Below the pieces are notes generated by a model. That model saw only the letters and a program-made list of their open reading frames with translations, had not been told where the DNA came from and made no database searches. This document shows, in pieces, positions 48,334 through 58,515 of a DNA stretch of 64,000 bases. How positions within the stretch are numbered: position 1 is the first letter of the stretch; each line of letters opens with the position of its first letter. The stretch is taken from the NCBI RefSeq assembly GCF_025996515.1, contig NZ_BLRH01000060.1, positions 1,426,001 through 1,490,000 on the forward strand, in the 5' to 3' direction. A program made the translations under genes and the position numbers. Origin of the DNA: Rhizohabitans arisaemae (GTDB lineage: Bacteria > Actinomycetota > Actinomycetes > Streptosporangiales > Streptosporangiaceae).

Positions 48334-51300
48334 ATGAACTTCAGGTTTGTCTCGGGGGTTGGATTAGGTCTCTATGTCGCCGAGCGGAAGCACCACCTGG
48401 GAACGCCACGGGAGCAGTGTGTCCTCGCCATTCTGCTTCTGGCTCGCGGTCGCCCCGTTACCATAGATAAGATCATCGAACTTATTTGGGATAATCGCCC
48501 GCCTTTAAAGGCCCGGGAGACGCTCCACACCTATATATCGAGGCTTCGAAGCCGACTGGGTGCTGCCGTAGGGGAAAGAATACGTATCCCTCCATGTGAC
48601 GGAGGCAGTTACGTCCTGGAGATCGATCAGGAAGCGGTCGACCTGTTTAGGTTTGAAAGCCTGAAGCAACAGGCGTATGCGGTGGCAGACACGGGGGACC
48701 TCAATCTAGCCGTTGAACGGCTCCGTCAAGCTGAAGAGCTCCTGAGTGGTAAGCCGCTCGCCGGGCTGCCTGGGACATGGGCGGCAGGCGTCGGCGAGCG
48801 ATACCTGGCGGAGCTGCACGAGGTCCGACTGAAATACATCGAGTTCGAACTCGAATTGGGACGCCATGTCCAGGTGATGGGCGAGCTCGACGAGATGCAC
48901 CGGCAGCAGCCGGCGGACGAAACCGTGGCGACCCACCTGATGACCGCGCTGTATCGGTGCGGTCGCCGTTCGGACGCGCTGGGGCTCTATCGTCGGGTGA
49001 GCCGCACGCTCCGGGTGAGCGAAGGGATTTCTCCGGGCCCGCTGATCAGCGAACTGTACGAGAGGATTCTGCGGCAGGACGCCGATTTGGCGGTAACACC
49101 CGCATATCGGGGGCAGGAAGGGACCTCGCAGCCTGATACCCAGATCAAGGACGTTCGGGAATTCACCGGGCGTGCGAACGAGGTGGATGTCATCGCAGGC
49201 CTCTCCGGAACGATGGATTCACCAGGTTCAACAGTGCTGATCCATGGAATGCCCGGTGTCGGAAAGACGGCTCTCGCCGTCCATGTCGCGCACCGACTCG
49301 CCATGCGATATCCGGATGCGAACCTGTATCTGGACATGCGTTCGCACGACCCGCAGGCTCCGCGGCTTGAGCCGGCGACGGCGCTGTCCATGTTGCTGGG
49401 AATGTTGAACGTGCGGTCGTCACGCATACCGGCGACCCTGGAGGGTCGATCGGCGCTGTGGAAGGCGGAGATTACCCACCGCCGGATGCTGGTGGTCCTG
49501 GATGACGTCGCGGACATGGAGCAGATACGACCGATTCTGACCCGTTCGACGGCGAGCCTGATTCTGATCACGAGCAGGGTCCGGTTGGACGCGGAGGCAA
49601 CCGACGGCCTGACGTATCTCCCCCTCGACGGTCTTCCGACGGCGGACGCCGGTGACCTGTGCGCCCGTCTGACCGGCTGGCACCGCACGTCCAGAGCGGT
49701 CGGGCGTGTTGTCGAGGTCAGCTCGGGTCTGCCGCTGCTGATTCGACTGCTGGCACCGCATATCGGCTCTATCACCGAGTCGACCAGGCTCGGCGGCATA
49801 GGGGAGAACGAGCTGCCGGCTGAAGTGATGAAGGTGCTGTCGACCGCCGTCGAGTTCTCCTACCGGGATCTCACCGTGGTTCAGCAGCAAGTCGTTCGCC
49901 TCTTGAGTTTGTGCCCGGGCAGAGTCTTCTCGGTAAAGATGGCGTCGGTCCTCATCAATCGGGATATCGGTCCCACTCGGGACCTGCTCGTCACCATCGG
50001 TAAGCACCACTTGCTGCAGGAGATAGGACCTGAGAGTTATCGATTCCACGATGTGATCTACGAATATCTTCATAGGCGTGTACTACGCGAAGAATCGCTA
50101 AGCGTTCAAAGATCCTCCATGAGACGTCTTATAGACCACTACCTCCGTGTGGTGGACGGTGCCGACGGCGCTCTCTATCCGCAACGAGGTAGGCCGCCGG
50201 TCCACTCCGCCAAGCCGATCTCTTCGGAGGCCGCGAAGCGATGGCTGGATGAGGAGTGGAGAAACGTCCTGGAGATCGCGAGATATGCCGCGGACCACGA
50301 GAGGCATTCGGAGTGCGTCGAACTGGTTCACGCGATCGCGGAGTACCTGGACACCGAAGGGCACTGGGGAGACGCCGAGGCCGGGCATCGGCTGGCGGTG
50401 CGGTGTGCCGAGGAGCTCGGCGATCGTCGCGCCCAGGCCCAGGCCCTGGTGGATCTGGGATTCATCCGGTATCGGCTGGGGAACCACGACGCCGCACTTC
50501 GTGACAACCGTCATGCTCTCTCCATATACAGAGCGCTCAAGGATCGGGCAGGGGAAGCCTTGGTGCTGGATCGTGTGGGCATCGTGAAATGGGCCTCCGG
50601 TAATTTCCGCGAGGCCCTCGCGTACTACGAGGATGCCCTGGCGATTCACCGGGAGCTGAGTAACCGCTTGGGAGAGGCGGACACTTTAGGGCACAGCGCG
50701 CTCGCCTACTGGAATCTTGGCCTCTATCAGGAGTCTTGGCAGCTCATAGAGATGGTATTGGAGATTCACCGCGAGATCGGGAACATCCGTGGCTATGCCA
50801 AGGCGCTGAACAACGCCGGCGACATGCAGCGACATCGTGGCTATCATCGGCATGCGATGAGGCTCTACGAGGAGTCGCTGGAGATCTTTAAGAAGATCCC
50901 CGGTCGGCAGAATATCGCCATCATCAACAACAACGTGGGCAACATATGTCAGTACAAGGGCCGACATGAGGAGGCGCTCTCCGCGTATCGCATGGCAAGA
51001 GCTGAGTACGTGCATCTGGGTGATCGACGAAACCAGGCCGATGTGCTCCACAGTATCGGGACGACCTATCTCGACATGGGGTACAAGAGGGAGGCGCTCG
51101 TCCACTTCCAGCAGGCCTTGCGCCTGGCCGAGGAGATCGGTGATCGATACGAGAAGATCCTCGCGTTGATCGGCGTCGCCGATGTGGATCGGGCCCTCGG
51201 GCGGCTGGAGTCCGCGCTCGGCGGCTACGAGGAGGCATTGTCGCTGGCGCGTGGCATCGGCGGACGCTATGAGGAGGCACAGATTCACGAGCGAATGGCT

Positions 51301-51486
51301 GACGCGATCACTCAGCGCGAGGGGCGTGAGGCCGCCCGCATATCGCTTCGGCAGGCCCATGTGCTGTTCCGGGAGCTCGGTTTGAAGCGTGCGGAGGAGA
51401 TCGACATCCGCTTGCAGAGCCTGGAGGACTCGATTCCCCAACGATTGCCTAATCTGGACAATCGGCACATTTCTTCTGATTTGTGA
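48334..51486 (+). CDS. AfsR/SARP-type regulator with NB-ARC and TPR domains
   Basis: A 1050-residue regulator with the AfsR layout. An OmpR-type winged helix is at about 1-95 (PREQCVLAILLLARGRPVTIDKII is split across helices), a bacterial transcriptional activation domain at about 100-245, an NB-ARC ATPase with P-loop GMPGVGKT at 305-312 and MLVVLDDVADMEQI as Walker B, and TPR repeats from about 640 to 1030. Several TPRs are regular, such as ALSIYRALKDRAGEALVLDR. Such proteins activate antibiotic or morphogenesis genes in Streptomyces. GAGGGG precedes the ATG. Targets are unknown; the small secreted peptide gene is divergent from it. Confidence 0.93.
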   Translation: MNFRFVSGVGLGLYVAERKHHLGTPREQCVLAILLLARGRPVTIDKIIELIWDNRPPLKARETLHTYISRLRSRLGAAVGERIRIPPCDGGSYVLEIDQEAVDLFRFESLKQQAYAVADTGDLNLAVERLRQAEELLSGKPLAGLPGTWAAGVGERYLAELHEVRLKYIEFELELGRHVQVMGELDEMHRQQPADETVATHLMTALYRCGRRSDALGLYRRVSRTLRVSEGISPGPLISELYERILRQDADLAVTPAYRGQEGTSQPDTQIKDVREFTGRANEVDVIAGLSGTMDSPGSTVLIHGMPGVGKTALAVHVAHRLAMRYPDANLYLDMRSHDPQAPRLEPATALSMLLGMLNVRSSRIPATLEGRSALWKAEITHRRMLVVLDDVADMEQIRPILTRSTASLILITSRVRLDAEATDGLTYLPLDGLPTADAGDLCARLTGWHRTSRAVGRVVEVSSGLPLLIRLLAPHIGSITESTRLGGIGENELPAEVMKVLSTAVEFSYRDLTVVQQQVVRLLSLCPGRVFSVKMASVLINRDIGPTRDLLVTIGKHHLLQEIGPESYRFHDVIYEYLHRRVLREESLSVQRSSMRRLIDHYLRVVDGADGALYPQRGRPPVHSAKPISSEAAKRWLDEEWRNVLEIARYAADHERHSECVELVHAIAEYLDTEGHWGDAEAGHRLAVRCAEELGDRRAQAQALVDLGFIRYRLGNHDAALRDNRHALSIYRALKDRAGEALVLDRVGIVKWASGNFREALAYYEDALAIHRELSNRLGEADTLGHSALAYWNLGLYQESWQLIEMVLEIHREIGNIRGYAKALNNAGDMQRHRGYHRHAMRLYEESLEIFKKIPGRQNIAIINNNVGNICQYKGRHEEALSAYRMARAEYVHLGDRRNQADVLHSIGTTYLDMGYKREALVHFQQALRLAEEIGDRYEKILALIGVADVDRALGRLESALGGYEEALSLARGIGGRYEEAQIHERMADAITQREGREAARISLRQAHVLFRELGLKRAEEIDIRLQSLEDSIPQRLPNLDNRHISSDL

Positions 51487-51784
51487 CACTCTTCTCGACT
51501 GGGAGATAGGCTGCTCGCGCGTCACGGAACCAGGTTGACTCGTCGAGTTTTTCGATCAAGGAACCTACCCGCCCCTGCTCTGTCGGATGCCGATTTGTAC
51601 TCGAATAACCAGTGCACGCAGGACTCATATTTTGATTGAATACAGGATGTTCAGTCGTCCGCTTTAGTGCTACGCCACATTGGCGGTCTCCGTCACGACG
51701 TGACCTGTAAAGTTTCTCACCTCTGAAACTTGGCGCCAATGATCATGATGTGCTGCTGTCTCCGCGTCGCTGTGGGGTGTAGGC

Positions 51785-54700
51785 ATGGAGGATCCCGCGA
51801 TTCAGTCGGTCGACGCGATGACTGACACCAGGTATGAGGCATTTCCCCACGCCCCCACGCCGCTGGTGGGGCGGCACGCCGCGTTGGACGTCTTCGGTCG
51901 CGCGCTGGAGACCACGGCGAGCGGCGCGTTCCGTTTCGTGACCTTGGTCGGCGACCCCGGGGCGGGCAAGACCCGGCTGCTGCAGGAGCTTGTCGCCGAG
52001 GCGAGTCGTCGGAGTGTCACCGCCCTGTGGGGCCGTGCCGCCGAGTTCGAGCAGATGATGCCGTTCAGCGCGGTGGTGGACGCGCTCGACGACCACCTGG
52101 AGGAGAGCTCCGCCGACCTGCTGGCGAGCATGGGGCAGGCGCAGCTCAGCCTGCTCGCCGAGGTCTTCCCCACGCTGGCACACGCCGCGCCGGGCACCGA
52201 GGCGCTTCCGGCCGGATTCGATCAGACCGGGCTTGTCCGCTACCGCTCGTATCGGGCGGTCCGGCAACTCCTCGATGGAATCTCCCACCCGTCCGGACTT
52301 GCGCTGATCTTGGATGACGTGCACTGGGCCGACGACACCTCACTTGAGTTTCTCGACTATCTGGTCCGGCACCCACCCCGCGCCCCGTTGCTGGTGGCCG
52401 TCGCCTACCGGCCGGCCCAGGCTCCACCCCGGCTGAGCGCCCTCGCGCACGCGGCGGGCAGCCACGCGTTCGAGATCGGGGTGGGACCGCTCACCCAGTC
52501 GGAGGTCGACGAGTTTCTCGGTCCCCAGGTGAGCCAGGCTCGGCGGAGGGAGCTGTACCAGGCGAGTCGCGGCAACCCCTTCTACCTTGAGGCGCTGGCC
52601 CGGATGAGTGAGCGCGGGGTCGACGAGCTGCCCTCCTCGGTGCGCGCCGCACTCCACGTCGAACTGGGGGATCTGTCGTCCGGCGCGCTTCTGGTGGCTC
52701 AGGCGGCCGCGGTCACCGCCGACGAGTTCGAGCCCGCGCTCGCCGCGGTGGCGGCCGAGGTGTCCGAGGAGTCCACGCTCAACGCGATCAACGAACTCGT
52801 CGCCCGCGACATCGTCCGCCCGTTCTCGCCGGCCGGGCGGTTCAGATTCCGGCACCCTCTGGTCCGGCAGGCGGCGTACGAGTCGGCCGCAGCGGGGTGG
52901 CGCCTGGCCGCCCATGCACGGACAGCGCGTCGGCTGGCCGTTCTCGGCGCGCCCGCCATAGCGCAGGCACACCACGTGGAGCGCTCGGGATCCTTTGGTG
53001 ATCAGCGGGCGATCTCGACGCTGACCGAGGCGGCGCGAGCGGTGGCCACCCAGGCTCCGGCCACGGCGGCGCACTGGCTCAAGGTGGCGTTGCGCCTCAT
53101 GCCGGACGACCTGGTCGGAAGGGAGACCCGGCTGGGGCTGCTCATGGAGCTCGCCAGAGCGCAGAGCGTGAGCGGTCGGCTCGCCGAGGGCAGGGACACG
53201 GCGCGCAAGCTGCTGCGCCTGCTGCCGTCCGAGGACTACGCCAGGCGGGCCAGGGTGGCGCGGCTCTGCGGGGTCATGGAGCGGCAACTCGGTCACCCGC
53301 ATGAGGCGCGTGCCCTACTTCTCGACGAACTGCGCCAGATTCCGCATCCGCACGCGCCGGCGGCCATAGAGCTGCGCATGCGGCTGGTGGCCGAGAGTTT
53401 GATGCGCGTGGATTTCCGGGCCGCGCAGGCCGTACTCGACCTCATGCCGGACAAGGCCGACGACTGGGAGCCCGGACTGATCGTGGCGGTCGCCGCGGTA
53501 CGGCCGATGCCCGCCTACGCGGCCGGCCGCATCGCGGACGCCGTACGGTATCTGGAGGCAGCCGATCGGCTGGTGGCGTCCGCACGTGACGAGCACCTCG
53601 CCGAGTGGCTCGACGCCGTGGTCTGGCTCTGTTACACCGAGATGATGATGGGGCGGTACGACGACGCGCTCCGCCACTTCGACCGGACCCTCAGCGTGGC
53701 CCGCCGTACGGGGCAGAGCTACATCCTGACCTATCTTCTCGCCGGGCAGGCTCTCACGTTCACTCGGCTAGGCCGTTTGTCGGACGCCTTGACCGCGGCC
53801 GAGGAGGCCGCGGAGGTGGCTCGGCTCCTCCGTTCCGGGGAGGCGCTGGTCTTCGCGATGGCGCAGCATTCGCTGGCGGCGGCGTGGGCGGGTGATCACG
53901 AGGCCGCGCTGGGGACGGGGGCGGAGGCGGTGCGGATGAGCGTCGGCGGGGGCGAGTGGTGGCAGGGGATGGCCCGATACGCACGGGGGACGGCTTTGAT
54001 CAACTCGGGTCAGGTGGACGAGGGCGCGGAGGTGATCCTTGATCTTTGCGGCGATGCGTCCACGCCGTCCCTCGATCCGGGCACCCTGGTGGCCTGCTGT
54101 GAGGTGATGGCTTCCATCGAGGCGGCGCAGGGGAGAGCCGACGCGTCGGCGGGGTGGGCGGCTCGGGCGGAATCGGTCGCCCACCCGGACTTGGAGATCG
54201 ACTCCGGGCTCGTGGCCCTGGCCCGGGCGCACGCGACCCGGGCGAGTGATCCGGTGGGAGCCGCAGGCCTCGCCGTCCGGGCCTCCGAGCTGTTCGTCGC
54301 GTACGGGCGGCGCGTCGACGCCGGTCGGGCCATGTTCACGGCGGGACTCGCCTATCGGGACGCCGGGGACTCCGGCCGGGCCCGGGAGAATCTGCGTTCG
54401 GCGACGGAGATGTTCGACCGCTGCGGGGCCCGGACACTCCATGCGCAGGCCGTACGGGAGCAGCGGCGTCTCGGTGTACGGGTGCACGTGCCGTCGGCGC
54501 GTGGCGACGGTCCGCACGGGCTTTCGCCCAGGGAGCTGGAGATAGCCAAGCTGGTGGCGGAGGGCAACACCAACCAGCAGATCGCTAAGAGGCTTTTTCT
54601 CAGCGTTCGAACCGTTGAGACGCATCTGTCCAGGGTTTTCATGAAGCTAGGGGTGACTTCGCGAGTCGGAGTCGCCACGGCGCTCAACCGGCAGCCGTAG
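51785..54700 (+). CDS. LAL-type LuxR-family regulator (AAA ATPase plus helix-turn-helix)
   Basis: A 971-residue large ATP-binding regulator of the LuxR family. It begins with the LVGRHAALDVF entry to the ATPase; Walker A GDPGAGKT is at 56-63 and Walker B LALILDDVHWADDTSLEFL near 178. A long TPR-like helical middle follows. The C-terminal LuxR helix-turn-helix is LSPRELEIAKLVAEGNTNQQ through TVETHLSRVFMKLGV. LAL proteins are often pathway-specific activators. It precedes the hydrolase/GMC oxidoreductase pair on the same strand by 122 bp, so those are its most likely targets. Confidence 0.93.
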   Translation: MEDPAIQSVDAMTDTRYEAFPHAPTPLVGRHAALDVFGRALETTASGAFRFVTLVGDPGAGKTRLLQELVAEASRRSVTALWGRAAEFEQMMPFSAVVDALDDHLEESSADLLASMGQAQLSLLAEVFPTLAHAAPGTEALPAGFDQTGLVRYRSYRAVRQLLDGISHPSGLALILDDVHWADDTSLEFLDYLVRHPPRAPLLVAVAYRPAQAPPRLSALAHAAGSHAFEIGVGPLTQSEVDEFLGPQVSQARRRELYQASRGNPFYLEALARMSERGVDELPSSVRAALHVELGDLSSGALLVAQAAAVTADEFEPALAAVAAEVSEESTLNAINELVARDIVRPFSPAGRFRFRHPLVRQAAYESAAAGWRLAAHARTARRLAVLGAPAIAQAHHVERSGSFGDQRAISTLTEAARAVATQAPATAAHWLKVALRLMPDDLVGRETRLGLLMELARAQSVSGRLAEGRDTARKLLRLLPSEDYARRARVARLCGVMERQLGHPHEARALLLDELRQIPHPHAPAAIELRMRLVAESLMRVDFRAAQAVLDLMPDKADDWEPGLIVAVAAVRPMPAYAAGRIADAVRYLEAADRLVASARDEHLAEWLDAVVWLCYTEMMMGRYDDALRHFDRTLSVARRTGQSYILTYLLAGQALTFTRLGRLSDALTAAEEAAEVARLLRSGEALVFAMAQHSLAAAWAGDHEAALGTGAEAVRMSVGGGEWWQGMARYARGTALINSGQVDEGAEVILDLCGDASTPSLDPGTLVACCEVMASIEAAQGRADASAGWAARAESVAHPDLEIDSGLVALARAHATRASDPVGAAGLAVRASELFVAYGRRVDAGRAMFTAGLAYRDAGDSGRARENLRSATEMFDRCGARTLHAQAVREQRRLGVRVHVPSARGDGPHGLSPRELEIAKLVAEGNTNQQIAKRLFLSVRTVETHLSRVFMKLGVTSRVGVATALNRQP

Positions 54701-54822
54701 GACCGTCGCGGGCATCCCAAGCGAACCCTCCCGGCCCAGCCGAAAGTACGGGTTTTCCACGATGCCGTACCTTCACCGCCGTTGGCATTCTTGGAGTTGA
54801 CAGAGGACGGAAGGACGGCCAG

Positions 54823-55923
54823 ATGGAACACCGCATTCCTCGGTACACGCACGATGGTGTCGCCGATGCCGAAGTGTCGGTGTACCCCTTCGCGACCGAA
54901 GACGAACTCGGGCTCACCTTGACCCGATTCCGGCGCGAAGACTCTGACGACGTCGTGCTACTGATTCACGGTCTGACCTCATCCAGCGACATGTTCATCA
55001 TGCCGGAGCAGCGCAACCTGGTGAACCACCTGCTCGCAAGCGGTTTCACCGACGTCTGGGCGCTCGACTTCCGGATGAGCAGCCGGTTTCCGTACAACGT
55101 GGAGACCCGTCGTCACAATCTCGACGACATCGCCCTCTACGACATTCCGGCCGCGGTACGGGCACTCCGCCGTCACGTGGGGAGTCGACGGGTGCACGTG
55201 ATCGCTCACTGTCTCGGCTCGGTGTCGTTCATGATGAGTCTGTTCGGCCAGACCGTCACCGGCATCACCAGTATGGTCGCCAACAGTGTCGGGCTCACTC
55301 CGAGAGTGCCCGCCTGGTCGCGGCTGAAGCTCAAGTTCGGCCCGACCCTTCTGGAGTACGGGCTTGGCCTGTCCTATCTCGATCCGCGTTTCGAAGCGGC
55401 ACCACCACTCAGCCGACGCCGGCTGCTCGCACGGATGGTGTCACTGTTCCACCCTGAATGCCGGGCATCCGCCTGTCACATGCAGAGCTTCATGTGGGGC
55501 AGCGGAAAACCGGCCATGTACCGGCATGCCAACATCTTGCCGGAGACCCATATTCACGAGCGTCTCGCCGATCTCAATGGTGCCTCAGACGTGCACTATT
55601 ACCGGCATGTTCACAAGATGGTCGAAGCCGGCAGGGCAGTGAAGTACGACTCGCGGGATCCGCGCCACCGCGATCTGCCCAACGATTATCTTGATGACGC
55701 GGCTCTCGTGACCACACCGATTCTCTTTGTCACGGGCGACCACAACGATGTCTTCGCGGACTCCAACGTGGTCTGCCATCGCATATTGTCCCAGGTCGTT
55801 CCCGGGATCCATGAGCTGCAGATCATCCCCGGGTACGGCCATATCGACCCCTTCATCGGGAAGAACGCCTACCTCGATGTGTTCCCCCAGATCGTCGACT
55901 TCCTGAAAAGACAGGCCGCGTGA
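54823..55923 (+). CDS. Alpha/beta hydrolase with Cys in the nucleophile position
   Basis: A 366-residue alpha/beta hydrolase. The oxyanion region is VVLLIHGLTSSSDMF near 44-58. The nucleophile elbow reads A-H-C-L-G-S with Cys130 (codon TGT) where Ser is usual. The acid is probably in VTGDHNDVF and the base in the later GYGHIDPF. There is no signal peptide or membrane helix. It overlaps the GMC oxidoreductase gene by four bases. Related proteins occur next to, or fused with, cholesterol-oxidase-like enzymes in actinobacteria, so a steroid or lipid ester is a plausible substrate, not an established one. Confidence 0.82.
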   Translation: MEHRIPRYTHDGVADAEVSVYPFATEDELGLTLTRFRREDSDDVVLLIHGLTSSSDMFIMPEQRNLVNHLLASGFTDVWALDFRMSSRFPYNVETRRHNLDDIALYDIPAAVRALRRHVGSRRVHVIAHCLGSVSFMMSLFGQTVTGITSMVANSVGLTPRVPAWSRLKLKFGPTLLEYGLGLSYLDPRFEAAPPLSRRRLLARMVSLFHPECRASACHMQSFMWGSGKPAMYRHANILPETHIHERLADLNGASDVHYYRHVHKMVEAGRAVKYDSRDPRHRDLPNDYLDDAALVTTPILFVTGDHNDVFADSNVVCHRILSQVVPGIHELQIIPGYGHIDPFIGKNAYLDVFPQIVDFLKRQAA

Positions 55924-58274
55924 TGTCGTATCGCAAAACCGGCGGCACAGGCGAGCATGTGGACGTCGTGGTCGTCGGCTCGGGGTTCGGAGGTTCCGTC
56001 TCGGCGTACAGGCTGGCCGAGGCGGGACACTCCGTGGTCCTCCTCGAACGAGGCCGAGCCTACCCGCCCGGCACGTTCCCCCGGAGCCCGTCACAGATGG
56101 GACGGGCATTCTGGGACCCTGCCAAAGGGCTCTACGGGATGTTTGACGTATGGAGTTTCCGGGGTTGCGACTCGGTGGTCTCCAGCGGTCTCGGCGGCGG
56201 CTCGCTGATCTACGCCAACGTGCTGCTCAGAAAAGACGAGGAATGGTTCGTCAAGGCCGACCCGCTCCCCGGCGGGGGATACGAGTCGTGGCCGATGACC
56301 CGCGACGACCTCGAACCGCACTACGAAGCCGTCGAAGCGATGCTCGGCGCGATGCCGTTTCCGCTCGACCAGCCGATCTACGCCGACACCGCCAAGACCC
56401 GGGCGATGCAGGACGCGGCGGCCGAACTCGGTCTCGAATGGTCCCTGCCCCCGCTCGGAGTCAGCTTCGCCCCCGCCTACGGTGAGCGTCCCGGGCTCGC
56501 CCTGCCGATCGTCGACCGCGAGTACGGCAACCTGCACGGTATGCCCCGCAGGACGTGCCGGCTCTGCGGCGAATGCAACATCGGATGCAACGACGGCGCC
56601 AAGAACAGCCTCGATCACACCTACCTGGCCGCCGCGCGTCACCACGGGGCAGACCTGCGTACCTGGCATGAGGTCCTGGCGATCCGCCCGCGGGCGGGAG
56701 GCGGCTACGAGGTCGACTACGTCCGCCACGACCCGCAGACCGGCCCGCGCGACCTTCCGATCCACACGATCGGCTGCGACCGGCTGATCCTCGCCGCCGG
56801 CACCTACGGCACGTCCTACCTGCTGCTCCGGAGCCGGCTCAACTTCCCCGGGATGAGCAAAGCCCTCGGCACCCGGTTCTCGGGCAACGGCGACCTGCTC
56901 TCGTTCCTGCTGCGGGCCACCGACCGCAGCCGTACCCGACCGATCAACGCCAGCCAGGGCCCGGTGATCACGAGTGCCATACGCCTCGCGGACGGCTGGG
57001 ACGGCTCCCCCTCGGCGAGCTGGGGACACCGCGGTGCGTACATCGAAGACGGGGGTTACCCGGGGTTCGTCGACTGGCTGGTCGAAGGCGCCGACGTGGG
57101 CAACGAGTTCAGCAGGGTGATGCGCTTCCTGATCGAACGGCTCCGCGCCTTCGTCACCCACGACACCAACCTCTCCGCGGAGATCTCGGACCTGCTGGGC
57201 GACGGGGAGTTCTCCGGGAGTTCGCTTCCGCTGCTGGGGATGGGGAGAGACGTTCCGGACGGGCGGCTACGGTTGCGCGACGGCAAGCTGGACGTCATCT
57301 GGAGCGGCGAATCGAGCGACGAGTACTTCGAAAGGCTTCGCGGGACCATGCGGCGGATCGCCGACGTACTCGGGGCCGAGTACGCGGACAGCCCCGTCTG
57401 GTTCGGCAGACGTGTCGTCACCGTACATCCACTCGGTGGCGCTCCGATGGGGGTGAGTCCTGATGAAGGGGTGTGCGATACCTACGGCGAGGTGTTCGGT
57501 TATCCGGGCCTTCACATCGCCGACGGGGCGGCGATTCCAGGTCCGGTGGGGGCCAACCCCGCACTCACGATCGCGGCGATGGCGGACCGCATGTGCACAC
57601 GACTACTGGAGAGCACATCCATGAGCGTAGCGACCAGAGGTGGGAAAGTGCTCGACGAAATGGAGACCGCGGTGACATCGCTCTCGTTCACCGAGGCCAT
57701 GCGCGGATACTTCACCGCCGGTACCGGTGATCCACTTGAGGGAGAGCTGATCGGAAGACTGCACGGCGAACAGTTCGGCTTTCAACTCACCATCACCGCC
57801 GATGACGTTGATCGGTTCTTGAGTTATCCCGAGCACCTGGCCCGGGCTGAGGGATGGATTGATGCCGCCATATGCGGGGGCCGGCGTCGCATAGAGCGGG
57901 GCTGGTTCAACCTGTTCACCCCAGGGAGCACACCGGACCGCCGTGAAATGCGTTACCGGTTGTACTTCTACGACGGAGAGAACCAGCCCCGCACCCTCAG
58001 CGGCTGGAAGGACATCCACGACGGGCCGCCGACCCGGCTGTGGCTCGACAGCTCGACACTGTACGCCCGGCTCCTCGACGGGCACCTCACCGAGAGCGAC
58101 GAGGAGAAGGCCACCGTGCTCGGCGCGGGCACCCTGCGGATCAGACCCGCCGACCTCGTGCAGATCCTCACCACCTTCAGAGCGTCCGGCCCCGAAGCGG
58201 CGTTCTCGCTCGCCAGGTTCGGAAAGTTCTTCCTCGGCCAGCTCTGGGACGTGTACGGACCCCACCTGAAGTAG
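55920..58274 (+). CDS. GMC oxidoreductase, cholesterol-oxidase-like, with C-terminal extension
   Basis: A 784-residue flavoprotein. The FAD loop VVVGSGFGGSVSAYRLAEAG is at about 16-35. The segment SSGLGGGSLIYANVL and the Cys-rich CRLCGECNIGCNDGAKNSLD match cholesterol oxidase/ChoD-like proteins, as does the C-terminal FAD piece LHIADGAAIPGPVGANPALT near 535-555. About 200 residues follow (from about 580), with MRYRLYFYDGENQPRTLSGW, a domain also found fused to such oxidases. No twin-arginine or Sec signal is visible. The GTG overlaps the hydrolase stop. Substrate is probably a sterol or similar alcohol. Confidence 0.85.
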   Translation: MMSYRKTGGTGEHVDVVVVGSGFGGSVSAYRLAEAGHSVVLLERGRAYPPGTFPRSPSQMGRAFWDPAKGLYGMFDVWSFRGCDSVVSSGLGGGSLIYANVLLRKDEEWFVKADPLPGGGYESWPMTRDDLEPHYEAVEAMLGAMPFPLDQPIYADTAKTRAMQDAAAELGLEWSLPPLGVSFAPAYGERPGLALPIVDREYGNLHGMPRRTCRLCGECNIGCNDGAKNSLDHTYLAAARHHGADLRTWHEVLAIRPRAGGGYEVDYVRHDPQTGPRDLPIHTIGCDRLILAAGTYGTSYLLLRSRLNFPGMSKALGTRFSGNGDLLSFLLRATDRSRTRPINASQGPVITSAIRLADGWDGSPSASWGHRGAYIEDGGYPGFVDWLVEGADVGNEFSRVMRFLIERLRAFVTHDTNLSAEISDLLGDGEFSGSSLPLLGMGRDVPDGRLRLRDGKLDVIWSGESSDEYFERLRGTMRRIADVLGAEYADSPVWFGRRVVTVHPLGGAPMGVSPDEGVCDTYGEVFGYPGLHIADGAAIPGPVGANPALTIAAMADRMCTRLLESTSMSVATRGGKVLDEMETAVTSLSFTEAMRGYFTAGTGDPLEGELIGRLHGEQFGFQLTITADDVDRFLSYPEHLARAEGWIDAAICGGRRRIERGWFNLFTPGSTPDRREMRYRLYFYDGENQPRTLSGWKDIHDGPPTRLWLDSSTLYARLLDGHLTESDEEKATVLGAGTLRIRPADLVQILTTFRASGPEAAFSLARFGKFFLGQLWDVYGPHLK

Positions 58275-58515
58275 CCCATCCAGGACACGCGAAGGTGACC
58301 TCTTTCTATCGTTCCGGCGGCAAGGTTCAGGATTCTTGCTGCTAGAACGACCATTGCCGGATCAGTGTGGATCTCCGTTGACCCCCATTTGGCGATCCTG
58401 GCTTGGCATCTGAACCCGGCGGCGGCCCAATACCTTGCTAGGCTGCTAGTAATTGTTAGGGCCGGGCGATGTCTCACCCCGGGATGGTGAGACCGTTGAG
58501 AAGTGGGGTCACACC
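58275..58515. other. Gap before DLW-39
   Basis: A 241-bp region with no supported gene; it carries an AT-richer patch near 58435-58460. It marks the right edge of the block that separates tRNA-Ile from DLW-39 and tRNA-Ala. Confidence 0.5.
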
